Below are positions 8,104 to 17,384 of a DNA stretch of 64,000 nt, piece by piece (positions within the stretch are counted from its first letter, which is position 1; every line of letters starts with the position of its first letter). Position numbers and translations under genes: made by a program. The stretch is from Methanomicrobiales archaeon HGW-Methanomicrobiales-1. GTDB taxonomy: Archaea; Halobacteriota; Methanomicrobia; Methanomicrobiales; Methanospirillaceae. The DNA lies in NCBI GenBank assembly GCA_002839675.1, contig PGYM01000002.1:166111-230110 (forward strand), written 5' to 3'. Under the pieces are notes generated by a model, which was not told where the DNA came from, ran no database searches, and saw nothing but the letters and a program-made list of their open reading frames with translations.

Positions 8104-9537
8104 TCACTCTTTTCCAAAGAATGTCCGCATGAACGGGTACATCTCCATGATCTGCTGGCTTGCAATCTCTTCATAGAGCCGGTAGGTGATACTTACCGTC
8201 AAGAGCAGACCGGTTCCGCTCACGGCACCGATGACACCAAAGAGGTTTGCTATAACACTGAGCACCCCTATAAAGACACCACCTATTACCGTGACACGAG
8301 GGATATACCGGTCAAGATACTTTTCCAGTACCTGCGGATTCCTGCGGTAGCCGGGAATGGACATGCCTGATAGCTGGATCTGACGGGCGACATCCTTTGA
8401 GTCGAGCCCCGCGGTCTTGATCCAGAACAGTGCGAAGATCGCACCGCCGACCACCATAATAGTTGTATCTACTCCCAGACGTAATAGAACCTCCCACGGG
8501 GCATGCCCGAGATCGGTTATCCACCACATCCAGTCACTTGGACCGTTGATCGGCGCAAGATAGTACATAATCCCGTTAAGGGGTGTTGAACCATCGAATT
8601 TTCCGAATATCGTGATACCTATATTGGAGAGGAACATTCCCAGCATCTGGATATTTGCCTGCAGTACACGGACAAGGATCATCGGGAGAACGCTCGCATA
8701 AATGAGTTTCACCGGGAATCGTGCCCGTGCCCCTCGAACCTGCGCGTGGGCAAGCGGTATCTCGATACGCGTGGATTCAACGTATACGATGATGAGGAAG
8801 ATAGTGATAGTAGTAACAAATGCGAGAATATCCTTCCCAAAGTACGTGAGATAATTGCCACCATCTATACCGATGGCAACAAGACGGGGGAAGAACCCGA
8901 CAGGATATGGGTCACTGACCGGCACCCAGTTGATGAACCCGTTGACGATTGCCTGCGATATACCGGCAATAATGAAGAGACCGACACCAGAGCCGATACC
9001 CCATTTTGTCACGACTTCATCCATCAAAAAGACCAGAATACCACCGATACAGATCTGGATAAAGATCAGGAGCGAAACCGCAAACAGGTTGCCACCAAAG
9101 AACTGTGTGGCAATCGTTGGATCAGGTTGCAGGAAACCGCCCACAAGGTTGGGGGCAGCTTCGATGATGATCATGACGATGATCAGGATCTTCTGAAGAC
9201 CCATGTACATGACCTGACCGCGCGTTTCACTCGTATCAATGTGGAGGATGTCAGCGCCTTTGAGCAGCTGGAGCACGATGGATGCGGTGACGATAGGTCC
9301 GATACCGAGGTGGACAATCGAGCCGCTTGCCCCGGCAAGGAGTGCACGCCATGCTGCGAAAAGATCCTGAGACTGGGGTGCAATTCCAAAAAGCGGGATA
9401 TTCGTCAGGGCAAAATACAGAACAAGTATTCCGAACGTCCAAATCAGTTTATTCTTGAAATGAACGTGTCCCTCCGAGCTTCTGACTGCGGGCATCGCAG
9501 CGAGCAGGGGTTCCATTCGATCCAGCAGGTTTCCCAT
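8104..9537 (-). CDS. secY: Preprotein translocase subunit SecY
   Basis: Pore subunit of the Sec61/SecY channel for protein export and membrane insertion. The 477-residue product has the ten-segment pattern; characteristic parts are the plug region after the first segment, QLLKGADILHIDTSE, GIGSGVGLFIIAGI and GYRRNPQVLEKYLDRYIP in the late cytoplasmic loop that contacts the ribosome. It directly follows uL15 at the end of the spc-type ribosomal cluster, the usual archaeal and bacterial position. Confidence 0.97.
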   Translation of the reverse strand: MGNLLDRMEPLLAAMPAVRSSEGHVHFKNKLIWTFGILVLYFALTNIPLFGIAPQSQDLFAAWRALLAGASGSIVHLGIGPIVTASIVLQLLKGADILHIDTSETRGQVMYMGLQKILIIVMIIIEAAPNLVGGFLQPDPTIATQFFGGNLFAVSLLIFIQICIGGILVFLMDEVVTKWGIGSGVGLFIIAGISQAIVNGFINWVPVSDPYPVGFFPRLVAIGIDGGNYLTYFGKDILAFVTTITIFLIIVYVESTRIEIPLAHAQVRGARARFPVKLIYASVLPMILVRVLQANIQMLGMFLSNIGITIFGKFDGSTPLNGIMYYLAPINGPSDWMWWITDLGHAPWEVLLRLGVDTTIMVVGGAIFALFWIKTAGLDSKDVARQIQLSGMSIPGYRRNPQVLEKYLDRYIPRVTVIGGVFIGVLSVIANLFGVIGAVSGTGLLLTVSITYRLYEEIASQQIMEMYPFMRTFFGKE

Positions 9538-9564
9538 GGTTTCACCAAAAAAATATTGGGAGGC

Positions 9565-9993
9565 TCAGACGACCTGCGCCTTTCCACCCATCTTCTCAAT
9601 CTTTGCTTTTGCTGATTCAGAGAATGCCTCTGCAGAGATGTTGATCTTCTTGGTGACCTGGCCGCTGCCGAGCACCTTTTCAATGCCCATATCAGCTGCA
9701 TTGATCGTAACTGCATCTCCTTCCGGTTTGGCAATACCCTGGGCAATAAGCGACGGCATGATCTGGTCGATTATCCCGATATCCATCGTTGTTACAAGAA
9801 CTGCGGGGTTGTGGAAGAAACCATCTTTACCAAAGACGCGTCCTCCCATTTCCTTATACCACTTGACAAAGTGGTGGGCATTGATGCCGGCGCGTCCCCG
9901 GCCTCCACGGTTACCTGCACCACGGCGGTTTTTATGGGTGCCGCCGCCGCATGTCCGCGATCCGCGGTATTTTGATCGTTTATTTGTTGGCAT
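9565..9993 (-). CDS. rpl15: Ribosomal protein uL15
   Basis: Large-subunit protein of 142 residues. The basic, glycine-rich N terminus KYRGSRTCGGGTHKNRRGAGNRGGRG (in shorter pieces SRTCGGGTHKNRRG) and the C-terminal KINISAEAFSESAKAKIE are typical. It lies between uL30 and secY in the conserved operon order. The start at 9993 is an ATG 7 bases after the uL30 stop. Confidence 0.96.
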   Translation of the reverse strand: MPTNKRSKYRGSRTCGGGTHKNRRGAGNRGGRGRAGINAHHFVKWYKEMGGRVFGKDGFFHNPAVLVTTMDIGIIDQIMPSLIAQGIAKPEGDAVTINAADMGIEKVLGSGQVTKKINISAEAFSESAKAKIEKMGGKAQVV

Positions 9994-10000
9994 CTTTGCT

Positions 10001-10462
10001 TCACCTCATTTTGTAGAGGAGAGTATTGATCTCCTGACCATAATAGCCAAGCGCTCCGCCTTGTACGAATGTTCGCTTGGTGGTCTTGTGTCCCTTGCGT
10101 GGCGGGTGAAGACGGAGAACCGGTTTGAGTCCCGGAACATCTCTTAACTTCGTTTCGCCGCTGGCAAGTGCCTGTGCAAACTCATTGATGCTCGCATACG
10201 TGGAGTTGGTTTTTAAGTACTCCTCAGTCAGTGGTGCATCACCGAGAACTTTGCCGCGGGTTTGCAGCAGGGTTTCAACGGTGGGTGCATCCACTTCGCC
10301 GTATGCAACGTAATCCTTCACCTTGCGTATCATGCCGAGATTCTCCGGAGTGTCCGGGACCAGCACGCAGTGATTGATGTGATGGAGACGCAGCATCTTC
10401 AAGGTGTCCTTGATGTCGCGACGGGTTTTTACAACCCCGCGAACCTGAACGACCGCATACAT
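10001..10462 (-). CDS. rpl30: Ribosomal protein uL30
   Basis: Large-subunit protein of 153 residues, the long archaeal/eukaryotic form (bacterial L30 is about 60). The N-terminal VVQVRGVVKTRRDIKDTLKMLRLHHINHC contains the ferredoxin-like uL30 core (key part RGVVKTRRDIKDTLKML), and LRLHPPRKGHKTTKR lies near the end. It starts directly after the uS5 stop without a gap. Confidence 0.96.
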   Translation of the reverse strand: MYAVVQVRGVVKTRRDIKDTLKMLRLHHINHCVLVPDTPENLGMIRKVKDYVAYGEVDAPTVETLLQTRGKVLGDAPLTEEYLKTNSTYASINEFAQALASGETKLRDVPGLKPVLRLHPPRKGHKTTKRTFVQGGALGYYGQEINTLLYKMR

Positions 10463-11080
10463 TTACTGGTTCCCCCCGGTCCTGATCATATTGGTTGCCT
10501 TGAGCGCGTTGAACGTCGCTTTTGCAAAGTTGATCGTAGTTCGGGTCTGTCCGCGGGCAAATGTCCAGGTATCCTTGATACCGGCGAGCTGCAGCACTTT
10601 CTTGCTGATATCACCGGTGACAAGCCCGATACCCTGTGGGGCGGGCTTTAAGGTAACTTTGACACTGCCGGCAGTTCCTTCCACCTGCATGGGAAGCGAG
10701 TGGGTTGCATCGCAACCGCATTCCCAGCTGCCACATCCACGGCGTACTTTTACCAGGTTCATCTTTGCCTTGACAATTGCCTTCTTGATCGCATTGCCGA
10801 CCTGGACATCCTTGCCCTGGCCAAATCCAATGTAACCGTTGCGGTTGCCGACGATGACAACTGCACGGAACTGGACACGGCGGCCCGAATCGGTCATACG
10901 CTGCGTCATGGCGATATCAAGAACCTCGTCCTCCAGATCCGGGAGGAATGCATCGACAATCTCGGGTTCCTTGATAGGCCTGCCGCTTTCGAGCACCTGA
11001 TCAATACTCTTGATCTCTCCCGAGGCGACGAGCTTACCGAGACCGGTGACCGGGTGCCACTCTTGTTTTTCGTATGCCAT
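10463..11080 (-). CDS. rps5: Ribosomal protein uS5
   Basis: Small-subunit protein of 205 residues, involved in decoding accuracy and mRNA helicase activity at the entry site. The double-stranded-RNA-binding-like N-terminal part includes [20 protein letters not shown] with the conserved glycine turn, followed by [13 protein letters not shown] and [20 protein letters not shown] in the C-terminal domain. Stop and start are adjacent to uL30 and uL18, so translation is probably coupled. Confidence 0.97.
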   Translation of the reverse strand: MAYEKQEWHPVTGLGKLVASGEIKSIDQVLESGRPIKEPEIVDAFLPDLEDEVLDIAMTQRMTDSGRRVQFRAVVIVGNRNGYIGFGQGKDVQVGNAIKKAIVKAKMNLVKVRRGCGSWECGCDATHSLPMQVEGTAGSVKVTLKPAPQGIGLVTGDISKKVLQLAGIKDTWTFARGQTRTTINFAKATFNALKATNMIRTGGNQ

Positions 11081-11605
11081 TTATACCAGCTCCTTCTTAA
11101 TGGCGTCTGCAGCCAGTTCGACCATCTTTACGATATCTCCGGCATTTTTGTTGTAGGCTGCGATATGCGCACCCTTGGCCCGCTCGTCTGAGGGGAGAAT
11201 CTCTTCGCCATGAGGAACATCAAGACCTGCCTCGACAGCGCCTTTCAGCGCTGCAAAGACCCGGGCGCCTTTGGTTGCCCGGCTGAGTCCGATGTCAAGG
11301 ATTGCGCGTTCATGGTTTGCCTTCTTTGCTTTTACCGCAAAGAGCATGCCAGTCAGATATGCTGCCGGCGTGCTGGAAGTCGATCCCTTGTATCCGTAGT
11401 GTTCCAGCTCGGCAGAATTTGCTGCAACGAGTGTGCGGTCGCCGTCCATCTCAGCGGTGACGAGCTGGATGATGACGTGCCGGTTTGTCCTGCGCACGAC
11501 CATCCTTGGCGCGTCTGCTACGACGAGTGCGGTCCGCTTGTAGTAATCGGTTCTGCCTTCCCTTCGTCTTCGGAAGGGGACAAAATACCGTGCTCCTGTT
11601 GCCAT
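11081..11605 (-). CDS. rpl18: Ribosomal protein uL18
   Basis: 5S-rRNA-binding large-subunit protein of 174 residues (archaeal length). The N terminus MATGARYFVPFRRRREGRTDYYKR and the segment PRMVVRRTNRHVIIQLV are characteristic; MLFAVKAKKANHERAILDIG lies in the middle. It is one base away from the eL19 stop-start junction upstream and abuts uS5 downstream. Confidence 0.96.
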   Translation of the reverse strand: MATGARYFVPFRRRREGRTDYYKRTALVVADAPRMVVRRTNRHVIIQLVTAEMDGDRTLVAANSAELEHYGYKGSTSSTPAAYLTGMLFAVKAKKANHERAILDIGLSRATKGARVFAALKGAVEAGLDVPHGEEILPSDERAKGAHIAAYNKNAGDIVKMVELAADAIKKELV

Positions 11606-11606
11606 G

Positions 11607-12059
11607 TTACTTCATCCTCCCTGCGAGGATCTCCATCTGCGCTTTCATGTGCGCGACACTCCTGAACTGACCGCCTGCTGCTTTCCTGTAGACAAGGCGG
11701 TACATGTGCCGGTCAATCGTTCCGGCATCACGGAGTGCAACGAGCACCTTTCTGATTGCCCGGATCTTCTGGATCCATGCAGTCTTGCTCGGGTTACGGG
11801 CTCCTGCCGCACCTTTTCTTTTTCCGGGACCTTTACAGTGCCCGTACGAACGCTTGGCGATTCGTGCCCTGGCTCTGCCACGGCTCACACCTTTCTTCTG
11901 GCGTGCCTTGATTGCACCATCAGCAACAAGCCCGCGCAGATCTTCGCGTGAAATTGCGTTCTCGATATCCGAGATGCGGGCCGGATCAAACCAGACGCGG
12001 TTGACACCGCACTTTAATACAGCGGCAACGATGCGTTTCTGGCTGAAGACATCACTCAT
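11607..12059 (-). CDS. rpl19e: Ribosomal protein eL19
   Basis: Archaeal/eukaryotic-specific large-subunit protein of 150 residues that takes part in an inter-subunit bridge. It is very basic and helical; recognisable parts are QKRIVAAVLKCGVNRVWFDP, KKGVSRGRARARIAKRSYG and MYRLVYRKAAGGQFRSVAHM. The start overlaps the end of the eL32 gene by 8 bases. Confidence 0.96.
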   Translation of the reverse strand: MSDVFSQKRIVAAVLKCGVNRVWFDPARISDIENAISREDLRGLVADGAIKARQKKGVSRGRARARIAKRSYGHCKGPGKRKGAAGARNPSKTAWIQKIRAIRKVLVALRDAGTIDRHMYRLVYRKAAGGQFRSVAHMKAQMEILAGRMK

Positions 12060-12777
12060 TCTTCTTCACCTCGGAATCGGTTTTCTTTTTCGCCTTTGGC
12101 TTTGAAGCTGCATTCTGTTTTGCTGCTGCAGGCTCGGTGGTTTTTTCGGCCTTGGGATTTGCAGCCTTTTTCGTTGCCGTTTCCGGTGCCTTTACAGCCT
12201 TCTCTGCCTTGGGGGTTTCAGCCTTCTTTGTTTCTTTCGCCGGAGCTTTTTTCGCTTCAGCGCCTTTGTCCGTGGCTTTCTTTGCACCCTTCTTTACCGG
12301 TGCATCGGTTGCCTTGGACTTTGCGGGCTTCTTTGTCTCCTTTTTCGGAGCGGCTGCACCCTTTGCTGCCGGGGTTGCCGCTTCCTTCTTTACGGCACTC
12401 TTTACGGCCTTAACATTGAGAACCTTGAGACCTGCCGCGATTGCCTTTGCCTGAAGACCAACACGCTTTCGGTCGCCGACGGTAGCGGATATACGGACCG
12501 CCTGTGTCTTTGGATCGAGCCCTTCAAGTTCCTTGATCGAGGAGACCAGCACTTCGAAAAATCCGCTGGGGTGCATACCGCGCACCGCTATCGGGCTTCC
12601 GTAGCCGGGCTTGGGGTGAGCGCCTTTAGCTTTCTTCTGCTCCCTCTGTTTGTTGTGCTGCCCTTTGGGCTTTCTCCAGGAATCGGAGAGCTGTCGTTTC
12701 TTGCCGTATCCATCGCGCTTGAAGACGGCACCCTTCTCTACTCGCACTCGGATAAGTCGCTTTATTTCTGTAGTCAT
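12052..12777 (-). CDS. rpl32e: Ribosomal protein eL32 with long Lys/Ala-rich C-terminal tail
   Basis: Residues 1 to about 126 are a normal eL32 (FKRDGYGKKRQLSDSWRKPKG, GSPIAVRGMHPSGF and GDRKRVGLQAKAIAAGLKVLN). A tail of about 115 residues follows that consists almost only of Lys, Ala, Pro, Thr and Glu in short irregular repeats such as AKKAPAKETKKAETPKAEK. Typical archaeal eL32 proteins have about 125-240 residues because some lineages add basic N-terminal tails; a C-terminal extension of this size is unusual. The tail is presumably disordered and could run over the ribosome surface. It overlaps eL19 by 8 bases, so the extended reading frame is kept intact up to the operon neighbour. Confidence 0.94.
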   Translation of the reverse strand: MTTEIKRLIRVRVEKGAVFKRDGYGKKRQLSDSWRKPKGQHNKQREQKKAKGAHPKPGYGSPIAVRGMHPSGFFEVLVSSIKELEGLDPKTQAVRISATVGDRKRVGLQAKAIAAGLKVLNVKAVKSAVKKEAATPAAKGAAAPKKETKKPAKSKATDAPVKKGAKKATDKGAEAKKAPAKETKKAETPKAEKAVKAPETATKKAANPKAEKTTEPAAAKQNAASKPKAKKKTDSEVKKNE

Positions 12778-12783
12778 AGCTCC

Positions 12784-13308
12784 TCAACCCCTCTGTACAA
12801 TATAGATGCCATCCTGGAAGACACGGGGGTCACGGTCACGGATGTGAGTTGCATGCTCGATGTTTGCTGCCGAGTTACCGACCAGTTCACGGTCGATACC
12901 GGTAAGCACAACTTCATCGTTTGCTACCTTTGCTACAACACCCGCTTCGATCCGTGCAGACCGTGCCTTCTTCTCACCAAGGAAATTGGCGATTTCAAGC
13001 CGGTTTCCCTGGAGTTTCAGCTGGATCGGGAAGTGGCTGTAGACTACCTTCATGTGGTACTCAAACCCTTCGCTGACGCCGCGGAACATATTTTTGGTAT
13101 GTGCCTCGAGCGTTCCGACCATTGCTGTGATCTCTTTACGCTTGGATTCTGTTGAGATGGAGACTTCGTTTCCATCACAGGTTACAACAACCTGCGGGAA
13201 CCGCATGTTCCGGGAAAGCTGTCCTTTCGGGCCAGTCACATGAAGCAGCGAGCCGTCAAGCTGGGCTTTAACGCCCTTGGGGATAGTTACTTTTCTGATT
13301 GCCGACAT
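12784..13308 (-). CDS. rpl6: Ribosomal protein uL6
   Basis: Large-subunit protein of 174 residues near the sarcin-ricin loop and factor-binding site. Typical parts are VTIPKGVKAQLDGSLLHVTGPKG at the N terminus (core IPKGVKAQLDG), GFEYHMKVVYSHFPIQLK in the middle and RVFQDGIYIVQRG at the end. Lies between uS8 and eL32 in the conserved order. Confidence 0.96.
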   Translation of the reverse strand: MSAIRKVTIPKGVKAQLDGSLLHVTGPKGQLSRNMRFPQVVVTCDGNEVSISTESKRKEITAMVGTLEAHTKNMFRGVSEGFEYHMKVVYSHFPIQLKLQGNRLEIANFLGEKKARSARIEAGVVAKVANDEVVLTGIDRELVGNSAANIEHATHIRDRDPRVFQDGIYIVQRG

Positions 13309-13321
13309 TTTTTAGCACCTT

Positions 13322-13714
13322 TTAGTAAACATACCCGAGCAGTTCGCCACCAATGCTCTCTTTCCTCGCCTGTTCGTGCGACATCACGCCGCGCGAGGTC
13401 GAAAGCATAATGAGCCCGAAATTCTTTCCAGGCAGGTACTGCTTCTCCCAGTATTCCATTTCATCCAGCTGTACTGAAAACCGCGGCGTGATTGCCCCGC
13501 AGCGGTTAATTCTGCCCGTGAGGTGGACCTTGAGCTGCCCGCCCCTGCCGTCATCGATAAACTCGAAACTTCCAATATAACCGGCGTCCTGCATAATGCG
13601 GAGCATCGCGCCGAGGAGTTTACTAGCGGGTTCGATGATGCACACGGACTTGCCGGTGTCACCGGCGTTTTTCAAGGCACACATTCCGTCTGCTAAAGTA
13701 TTTGATCGTGTCAT
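13322..13714 (-). CDS. rps8: Ribosomal protein uS8
   Basis: Small-subunit protein of 130 residues that binds the central domain of 16S rRNA. The N terminus [18 protein letters not shown] and the C-terminal signature [19 protein letters not shown] are diagnostic (family pattern STSxGxMxHxxA). In the operon between uS14 and uL6. Confidence 0.96.
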   Translation of the reverse strand: MTRSNTLADGMCALKNAGDTGKSVCIIEPASKLLGAMLRIMQDAGYIGSFEFIDDGRGGQLKVHLTGRINRCGAITPRFSVQLDEMEYWEKQYLPGKNFGLIMLSTSRGVMSHEQARKESIGGELLGYVY

Positions 13715-13727
13715 TGTGCATTCACCT

Positions 13728-13883
13728 TCAGCTCATTTTCTTAAAGCCAATCTTCGAGGCCCATTCGCGGAAGCACTGCCTGCAGAACATGATATGGTAT
13801 CTGCGTACGAGGCCCTGTTTGCGTCCGCACATCTTGCATTCGTTCGCACCGCGACCGTAGATCTTCTTCCTTTCTCCAGCCAT
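13728..13883 (-). CDS. rps14: Ribosomal protein uS14, zinc-binding form
   Basis: This 51-residue protein reads [20 protein letters not shown] and then [20 protein letters not shown], with a zinc site made of CKMC and CRQC. It is a small-subunit head protein. Its ATG at 13883 overlaps the TAA of uL5 (TAATG), and its stop lies 13 bases before the uS8 start. Because it is short it is easily missed; a different frame over the same region gives a longer but meaningless ORF. Confidence 0.96.
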   Translation of the reverse strand: MAGERKKIYGRGANECKMCGRKQGLVRRYHIMFCRQCFREWASKIGFKKMS

Positions 13884-14389
13884 TAGCGCACCTCAACCTG
13901 GTATGCCTCTTTGAGGAATGCAATCGCATCCTGCTTGTTCACACGCTGCTTTGCGGGGAGTTTCTTCCTCTCCACGCGCCTGCGGGTGATACGAATACCC
14001 TTACGCTCGAGAACTACGTTCACATCCATGCCGAAGATACCAATCTGGGGATCATACGACATGCCTGGGAAATCCGTGTGTTCCTCAACACCGAACGAGA
14101 TGTTGCCGCCCTTGTCGAACTGGCTCTCGAATACGGTCTTGTTCAGGATGGTGACAGCGGTGTTAAAGAAATCCCGGGCGGTTTTTCCGCGGAGGGTTAC
14201 TTTGCAGCCAATCGGGGCTCCTTTTCTGACGGAGAACGCTGGCTGGGTTTGCTTTGCAATGGTCCTGATGGAGATCTGACCGGTGATCGTCTTCATGATG
14301 TTTTCAGCTTTGACGAGTTTTTCGCCGCTCTCGCCTACTCCCATGTGAACGACAACCTTGTCGATATAGATATCGCGCATCGAGGTCAC
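13883..14389 (-). CDS. rpl5: Ribosomal protein uL5
   Basis: 5S-rRNA-binding protein of 168 residues that also touches the P-site tRNA. The start [22 protein letters not shown], the motif [30 protein letters not shown] (key part [14 protein letters not shown]) and [21 protein letters not shown] are typical. Start overlaps the eS4 stop by 4 bases (ATGA type). Confidence 0.97.
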   Translation of the reverse strand: MTSMRDIYIDKVVVHMGVGESGEKLVKAENIMKTITGQISIRTIAKQTQPAFSVRKGAPIGCKVTLRGKTARDFFNTAVTILNKTVFESQFDKGGNISFGVEEHTDFPGMSYDPQIGIFGMDVNVVLERKGIRITRRRVERKKLPAKQRVNKQDAIAFLKEAYQVEVR

Positions 14390-15111
14390 TGCTCATACCC
14401 CCATTGTGCGATTGCGGGCGTCTTTGTGCCTACCATATAGATATAGGGGATAATCGTGTCGAACCGGGTCTTCGTGGCATCATCCTCAAGAATGATTTTG
14501 TTGGGGACGCTTCCAGGAGTATTGATAATCTCGACTATCCGCGCCACCTTACCGGAATGCTTACCTCCGGTGACCATCGCCATGTTGCCGACAGCGAAGG
14601 GGAAATGTTCGAGGATCTTGAACCGGTCTTCGGGTTTTAACGATACAACAACCGAGTCGTTCGATTTGTAGGTATTGTCCGCAAGGATATTGGCACCGTA
14701 ACGCAGGTTCAACTGAACCCTTCCACCGGAGATGACTGTCTTGTTCTGGATCTTGCACAACCTGCTCTGGGCAGCTTCGGCATCAATCTCAACAGCCTGG
14801 TGACGTCCGTTTTTGCCGCGGAGTATCCGGTAATATTTACTCATCTTCGGCAGTGCGATGATATCGAAGATACCGATACCCATCCGGGAGTCACGGCAGG
14901 GTCTTCCGTTGATGATAATATCATGCTGCTGGAGAATCTGCTTGACCTCTTTCAGGTTCCGCGCAAAGCCCATGTGGTCACGAAGCCAGACAGTAATCGG
15001 CATGGCATTCGCGTTGTGTGGACCGGGTGCTGTTTTTGTGATGAATTTGTTTGTTTTCTTTGCGATGTGCCACGAGTCCGGGGCGTCTAACCGCTTTAAA
15101 TGGTCTCCCAT
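14386..15111 (-). CDS. rps4e: Ribosomal protein eS4
   Basis: Archaeal/eukaryotic small-subunit protein of 241 residues with an S4-like RNA-binding part ([38 protein letters not shown]), a central domain and a C-terminal KOW-like part ([16 protein letters not shown]). In the operon between uL24 and uL5, sharing one base with the uL24 stop. Confidence 0.97.
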   Translation of the reverse strand: MGDHLKRLDAPDSWHIAKKTNKFITKTAPGPHNANAMPITVWLRDHMGFARNLKEVKQILQQHDIIINGRPCRDSRMGIGIFDIIALPKMSKYYRILRGKNGRHQAVEIDAEAAQSRLCKIQNKTVISGGRVQLNLRYGANILADNTYKSNDSVVVSLKPEDRFKILEHFPFAVGNMAMVTGGKHSGKVARIVEIINTPGSVPNKIILEDDATKTRFDTIIPYIYMVGTKTPAIAQWGYEQ

Positions 15112-15476
15112 TATTCAGCCTCCGCTAATTTTGCCTCACGGCGCTTGTCTGCAAGGTTCAGTTTGGTTATCTGGACGTTCGACGCATCAACGGGGCGGGG
15201 AACTTCAGTCCCGTCAGCCTTGGTTGACGTAACACCATGGACGACAATCTTTGACTTCCTGGTATCAACAGCATCAACGATCCCTTCATCACCGACAAAA
15301 TCCCCTCGGGTGACTTTTACTGTGTCTCCCTTGACGACCCGCAGTGTCTTTACCTTGTATTGATCTTTCAGTGCAGCGGAAAGCGGGGCGTTTAAGTATT
15401 TGGACTTCACGTGTGAAGGTGCCTGATAGCGTGCCTTTCTTTGCTTTCTTGGCTGTTCGCTTTCGATTCTTACCAT
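15111..15476 (-). CDS. rpl24: Ribosomal protein uL24
   Basis: Assembly-initiating large-subunit protein of 121 residues with a KOW motif (VVKGDTVKVTRGDFVGDEGIVD). The N-terminal ARYQAPSHVKSKYLNAPLS is the archaeal/eukaryotic L26-like form. Sits between uL14 and eS4. Confidence 0.96.
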   Translation of the reverse strand: MVRIESEQPRKQRKARYQAPSHVKSKYLNAPLSAALKDQYKVKTLRVVKGDTVKVTRGDFVGDEGIVDAVDTRKSKIVVHGVTSTKADGTEVPRPVDASNVQITKLNLADKRREAKLAEAE

Positions 15477-15486
15477 ACTTCACACC

Positions 15487-15885
15487 TCATACGATGATCG
15501 TGGCCATGGATCCGAGTTTCGGGAACCGTTCCGCAACTTCACGGGCAACCGGTCCTTTGATCTCTGTTCCTTTTGGCTCATTCTTTTCATCCACCACGAC
15601 AACAGCGTTGTCATCAAAGGACACCCGCATGCCGCTTGGCCTGCGAATCTCCTTCTTCTGCCGGATGACAACCGCACGCACCAGCTTGCGGCGCATGTCG
15701 GGTGTACCTTTCTGGACACTCACCGTGGCGAGATCCCCCAGACCCAGTTTGGGCTGACGGCGCCTGACTCCATGGAAGCCAAAGACTGAAATGATCTGCA
15801 CTGTTCTGGCACCGGTGTTATCGGCGCATGCAAGTCTCGTCCCTGTGGCGAGTGATCGTGGGGTCTTTGAACCCTTTGCTTTCAT
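15487..15885 (-). CDS. rpl14: Ribosomal protein uL14
   Basis: Conserved large-subunit protein at the inter-subunit face. The ATG at 15885 gives a 132-residue product starting [18 protein letters not shown], matching archaeal homologues; it has AGAGGTG upstream as ribosome binding site. The frame opens earlier (15939) but that part overlaps uS17. Signatures: [15 protein letters not shown] and [19 protein letters not shown]. The ATG overlaps the uS17 stop by 4 bases. Confidence 0.96.
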   Translation of the reverse strand: MKAKGSKTPRSLATGTRLACADNTGARTVQIISVFGFHGVRRRQPKLGLGDLATVSVQKGTPDMRRKLVRAVVIRQKKEIRRPSGMRVSFDDNAVVVVDEKNEPKGTEIKGPVAREVAERFPKLGSMATIIV

Positions 15886-16208
15886 GGCTGCTGCACCTCT
15901 ACTACTACAAAGGTGGTGCTCTTTGACAACGGTCTGCACTCAGCAATCTTCACCATATCGCCAACCTTCGCCTGGATGCAGGGGGAGTTGTGCGCATGGA
16001 GTTTCGAGCTGCGTTTTTCGTACCGCTTGTATTTCCGGATGTAGTGCATGAAATTACGCTCTACTACAACCGTTCCCATCATTCGATCGCTCACGACTTT
16101 GCCGGTGATCACCTGGCCGCGCACCGGTAAAGTGCCGTGAAACGGACAATTAACATCCGCGCACTCCTTCTGGGGTGCCTGAACGTTCAATCCAATGTTT
16201 AGTGCCAT
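15882..16208 (-). CDS. rps17: Ribosomal protein uS17
   Basis: Primary 16S-rRNA-binding protein of 108 residues with the OB-fold pattern [30 protein letters not shown] (key part [16 protein letters not shown]) and [15 protein letters not shown] near the end. The N-terminal segment with [17 protein letters not shown] is the archaeal extension. Adjacent to rnp1. Confidence 0.96.
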   Translation of the reverse strand: MALNIGLNVQAPQKECADVNCPFHGTLPVRGQVITGKVVSDRMMGTVVVERNFMHYIRKYKRYEKRSSKLHAHNSPCIQAKVGDMVKIAECRPLSKSTTFVVVEVQQP

Positions 16209-16489
16209 TATGGTATCCTCTTCCTATCGTGCAGGTTGATCCTCTTTTCAGGAGCCAGAGCCATCACGGATCCATCAATCTCGACAATTCTGCTGCCGAT
16301 GTGCAGCTGAAATCTGGTGTGCGTCTTGGGGATACGTTTTGCACCCTGTGATGTCATGATTACCACCAGATTTTTTGTTTCATCGATGATGCGACCGCAA
16401 ATTCCCCGGTGAAGGGGGTTTGTGGCTCCCGAAACCAGAACGTCAAAGCCGATCAATTCGTGCCTGATAACGTTCTGGGGAGAGATCAT
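16208..16489 (-). CDS. rnp1: Ribonuclease P protein component 1 (Rpp29/Pop4)
   Basis: Protein subunit of archaeal RNase P, which trims the 5' ends of tRNA precursors. The 93-residue product has the Sm-like Rpp29 fold; [20 protein letters not shown] and [13 protein letters not shown] are characteristic. Its position between uL29 and uS17 is conserved in archaea. The start overlaps the uL29 stop by 4 bases. Confidence 0.95.
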   Translation of the reverse strand: MISPQNVIRHELIGFDVLVSGATNPLHRGICGRIIDETKNLVVIMTSQGAKRIPKTHTRFQLHIGSRIVEIDGSVMALAPEKRINLHDRKRIP

Positions 16490-16689
16490 GCAGTTCTCCT
16501 GCGGTTCTGCTCGGTCAACATGCGGGCGATTGTTCGCCGGAGTTCTCTGATGTGTCCCGAGTTCTCGGTTGCGCCACCGGCACTGACTTTACCGTAGTGC
16601 TGGACAAGCTCCATCCGGAGTTTTCCCATCTGTTCCTGAATTTCAACTTCCGAAAGCTGCCGGACATCCTTTGCCCTGAAGATCGCCAT
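16486..16689 (-). CDS. rpl29: Ribosomal protein uL29
   Basis: Small helical large-subunit protein of 67 residues near the nascent-chain exit. IFRAKDVRQLSEVEIQEQM at the start and RELRRTIARMLTEQNRR at the end are typical. It overlaps uS3 upstream by one base and rnp1 downstream by four. Confidence 0.95.
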   Translation of the reverse strand: MAIFRAKDVRQLSEVEIQEQMGKLRMELVQHYGKVSAGGATENSGHIRELRRTIARMLTEQNRRRTA

Positions 16690-17384
16690 TATTGGTCCTC
16701 CCCTAATTTCTCGTCAGGAAGTGCGGGCTCGTCAACCTCTGCGTCACCGATACTGGTGACCGTGGCAACGGCTGCCGGGCGCTTCTTTTCCTGCTCGATG
16801 ATCGTGAAATGATCGGGCATCTTTGCGCCACCGGGGACCAGTTTGACCTGGACACCGATTACACCAAGTTTCTTGATGGCAACTGCGTAGCCTTTCTCAA
16901 CGATCGTGTTGCTGGGTTCACCGCAGTGCTTGATGTAGCCTTCGGTGAACTTCTGGGTACGCGCACGTGCACCGGTCAGCTTACCGGCAATCACGACTTC
17001 ACAACCCAGTGCACCGGATTCCATGACACGGCGCAGGATGCTGGTGCCTGCCTTACGGAAGTACCAGCCCCTCTCCAAGGCATTGGCGAGTCTTTCTGCC
17101 ATGATCTGGGCGTTGAAGCTGGGGTTGGTGACCTGCTGCACTTCGATCTGCGGTGATTCAACACCGTAGTTCTGGGCAAGGTCCAGGGTGAGCTGGTGGA
17201 CGAGTTTCCCGCCCTTACCGATCACGATACCGGGCTTCTCGGCAAAGATGGTGACCTGTGTACCCAGCGGGGTTCTGGCAATATCCATACCGCCATATCC
17301 CGCGCGTTTGAGTTCCTTTGAAAGGTACTTCTCAACGCGGGCTTTCCGTACACCCTCTGAAATGAATTTTCTCTCGACTGCCAT
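16689..17384 (-). CDS. rps3: Ribosomal protein uS3
   Basis: Small-subunit head protein of 231 residues at the mRNA entry. The KH domain contains FAEKPGIVIGKGGKLVHQL with the GxxG loop at IGKGGK; VMESGALGCEVVIAGKLTGARA lies in the C-terminal domain. The acidic last 30 residues (DAEVDEPALPDEKLGEDQ) are a low-complexity tail. Confidence 0.97.
   Translation of the reverse strand: MAVERKFISEGVRKARVEKYLSKELKRAGYGGMDIARTPLGTQVTIFAEKPGIVIGKGGKLVHQLTLDLAQNYGVESPQIEVQQVTNPSFNAQIMAERLANALERGWYFRKAGTSILRRVMESGALGCEVVIAGKLTGARARTQKFTEGYIKHCGEPSNTIVEKGYAVAIKKLGVIGVQVKLVPGGAKMPDHFTIIEQEKKRPAAVATVTSIGDAEVDEPALPDEKLGEDQ

Noticed and set aside
8746-9615. A 289-codon frame opposite secY
   Set aside because: Antisense of secY; Asp/Arg-rich translation unlike any membrane or soluble family.
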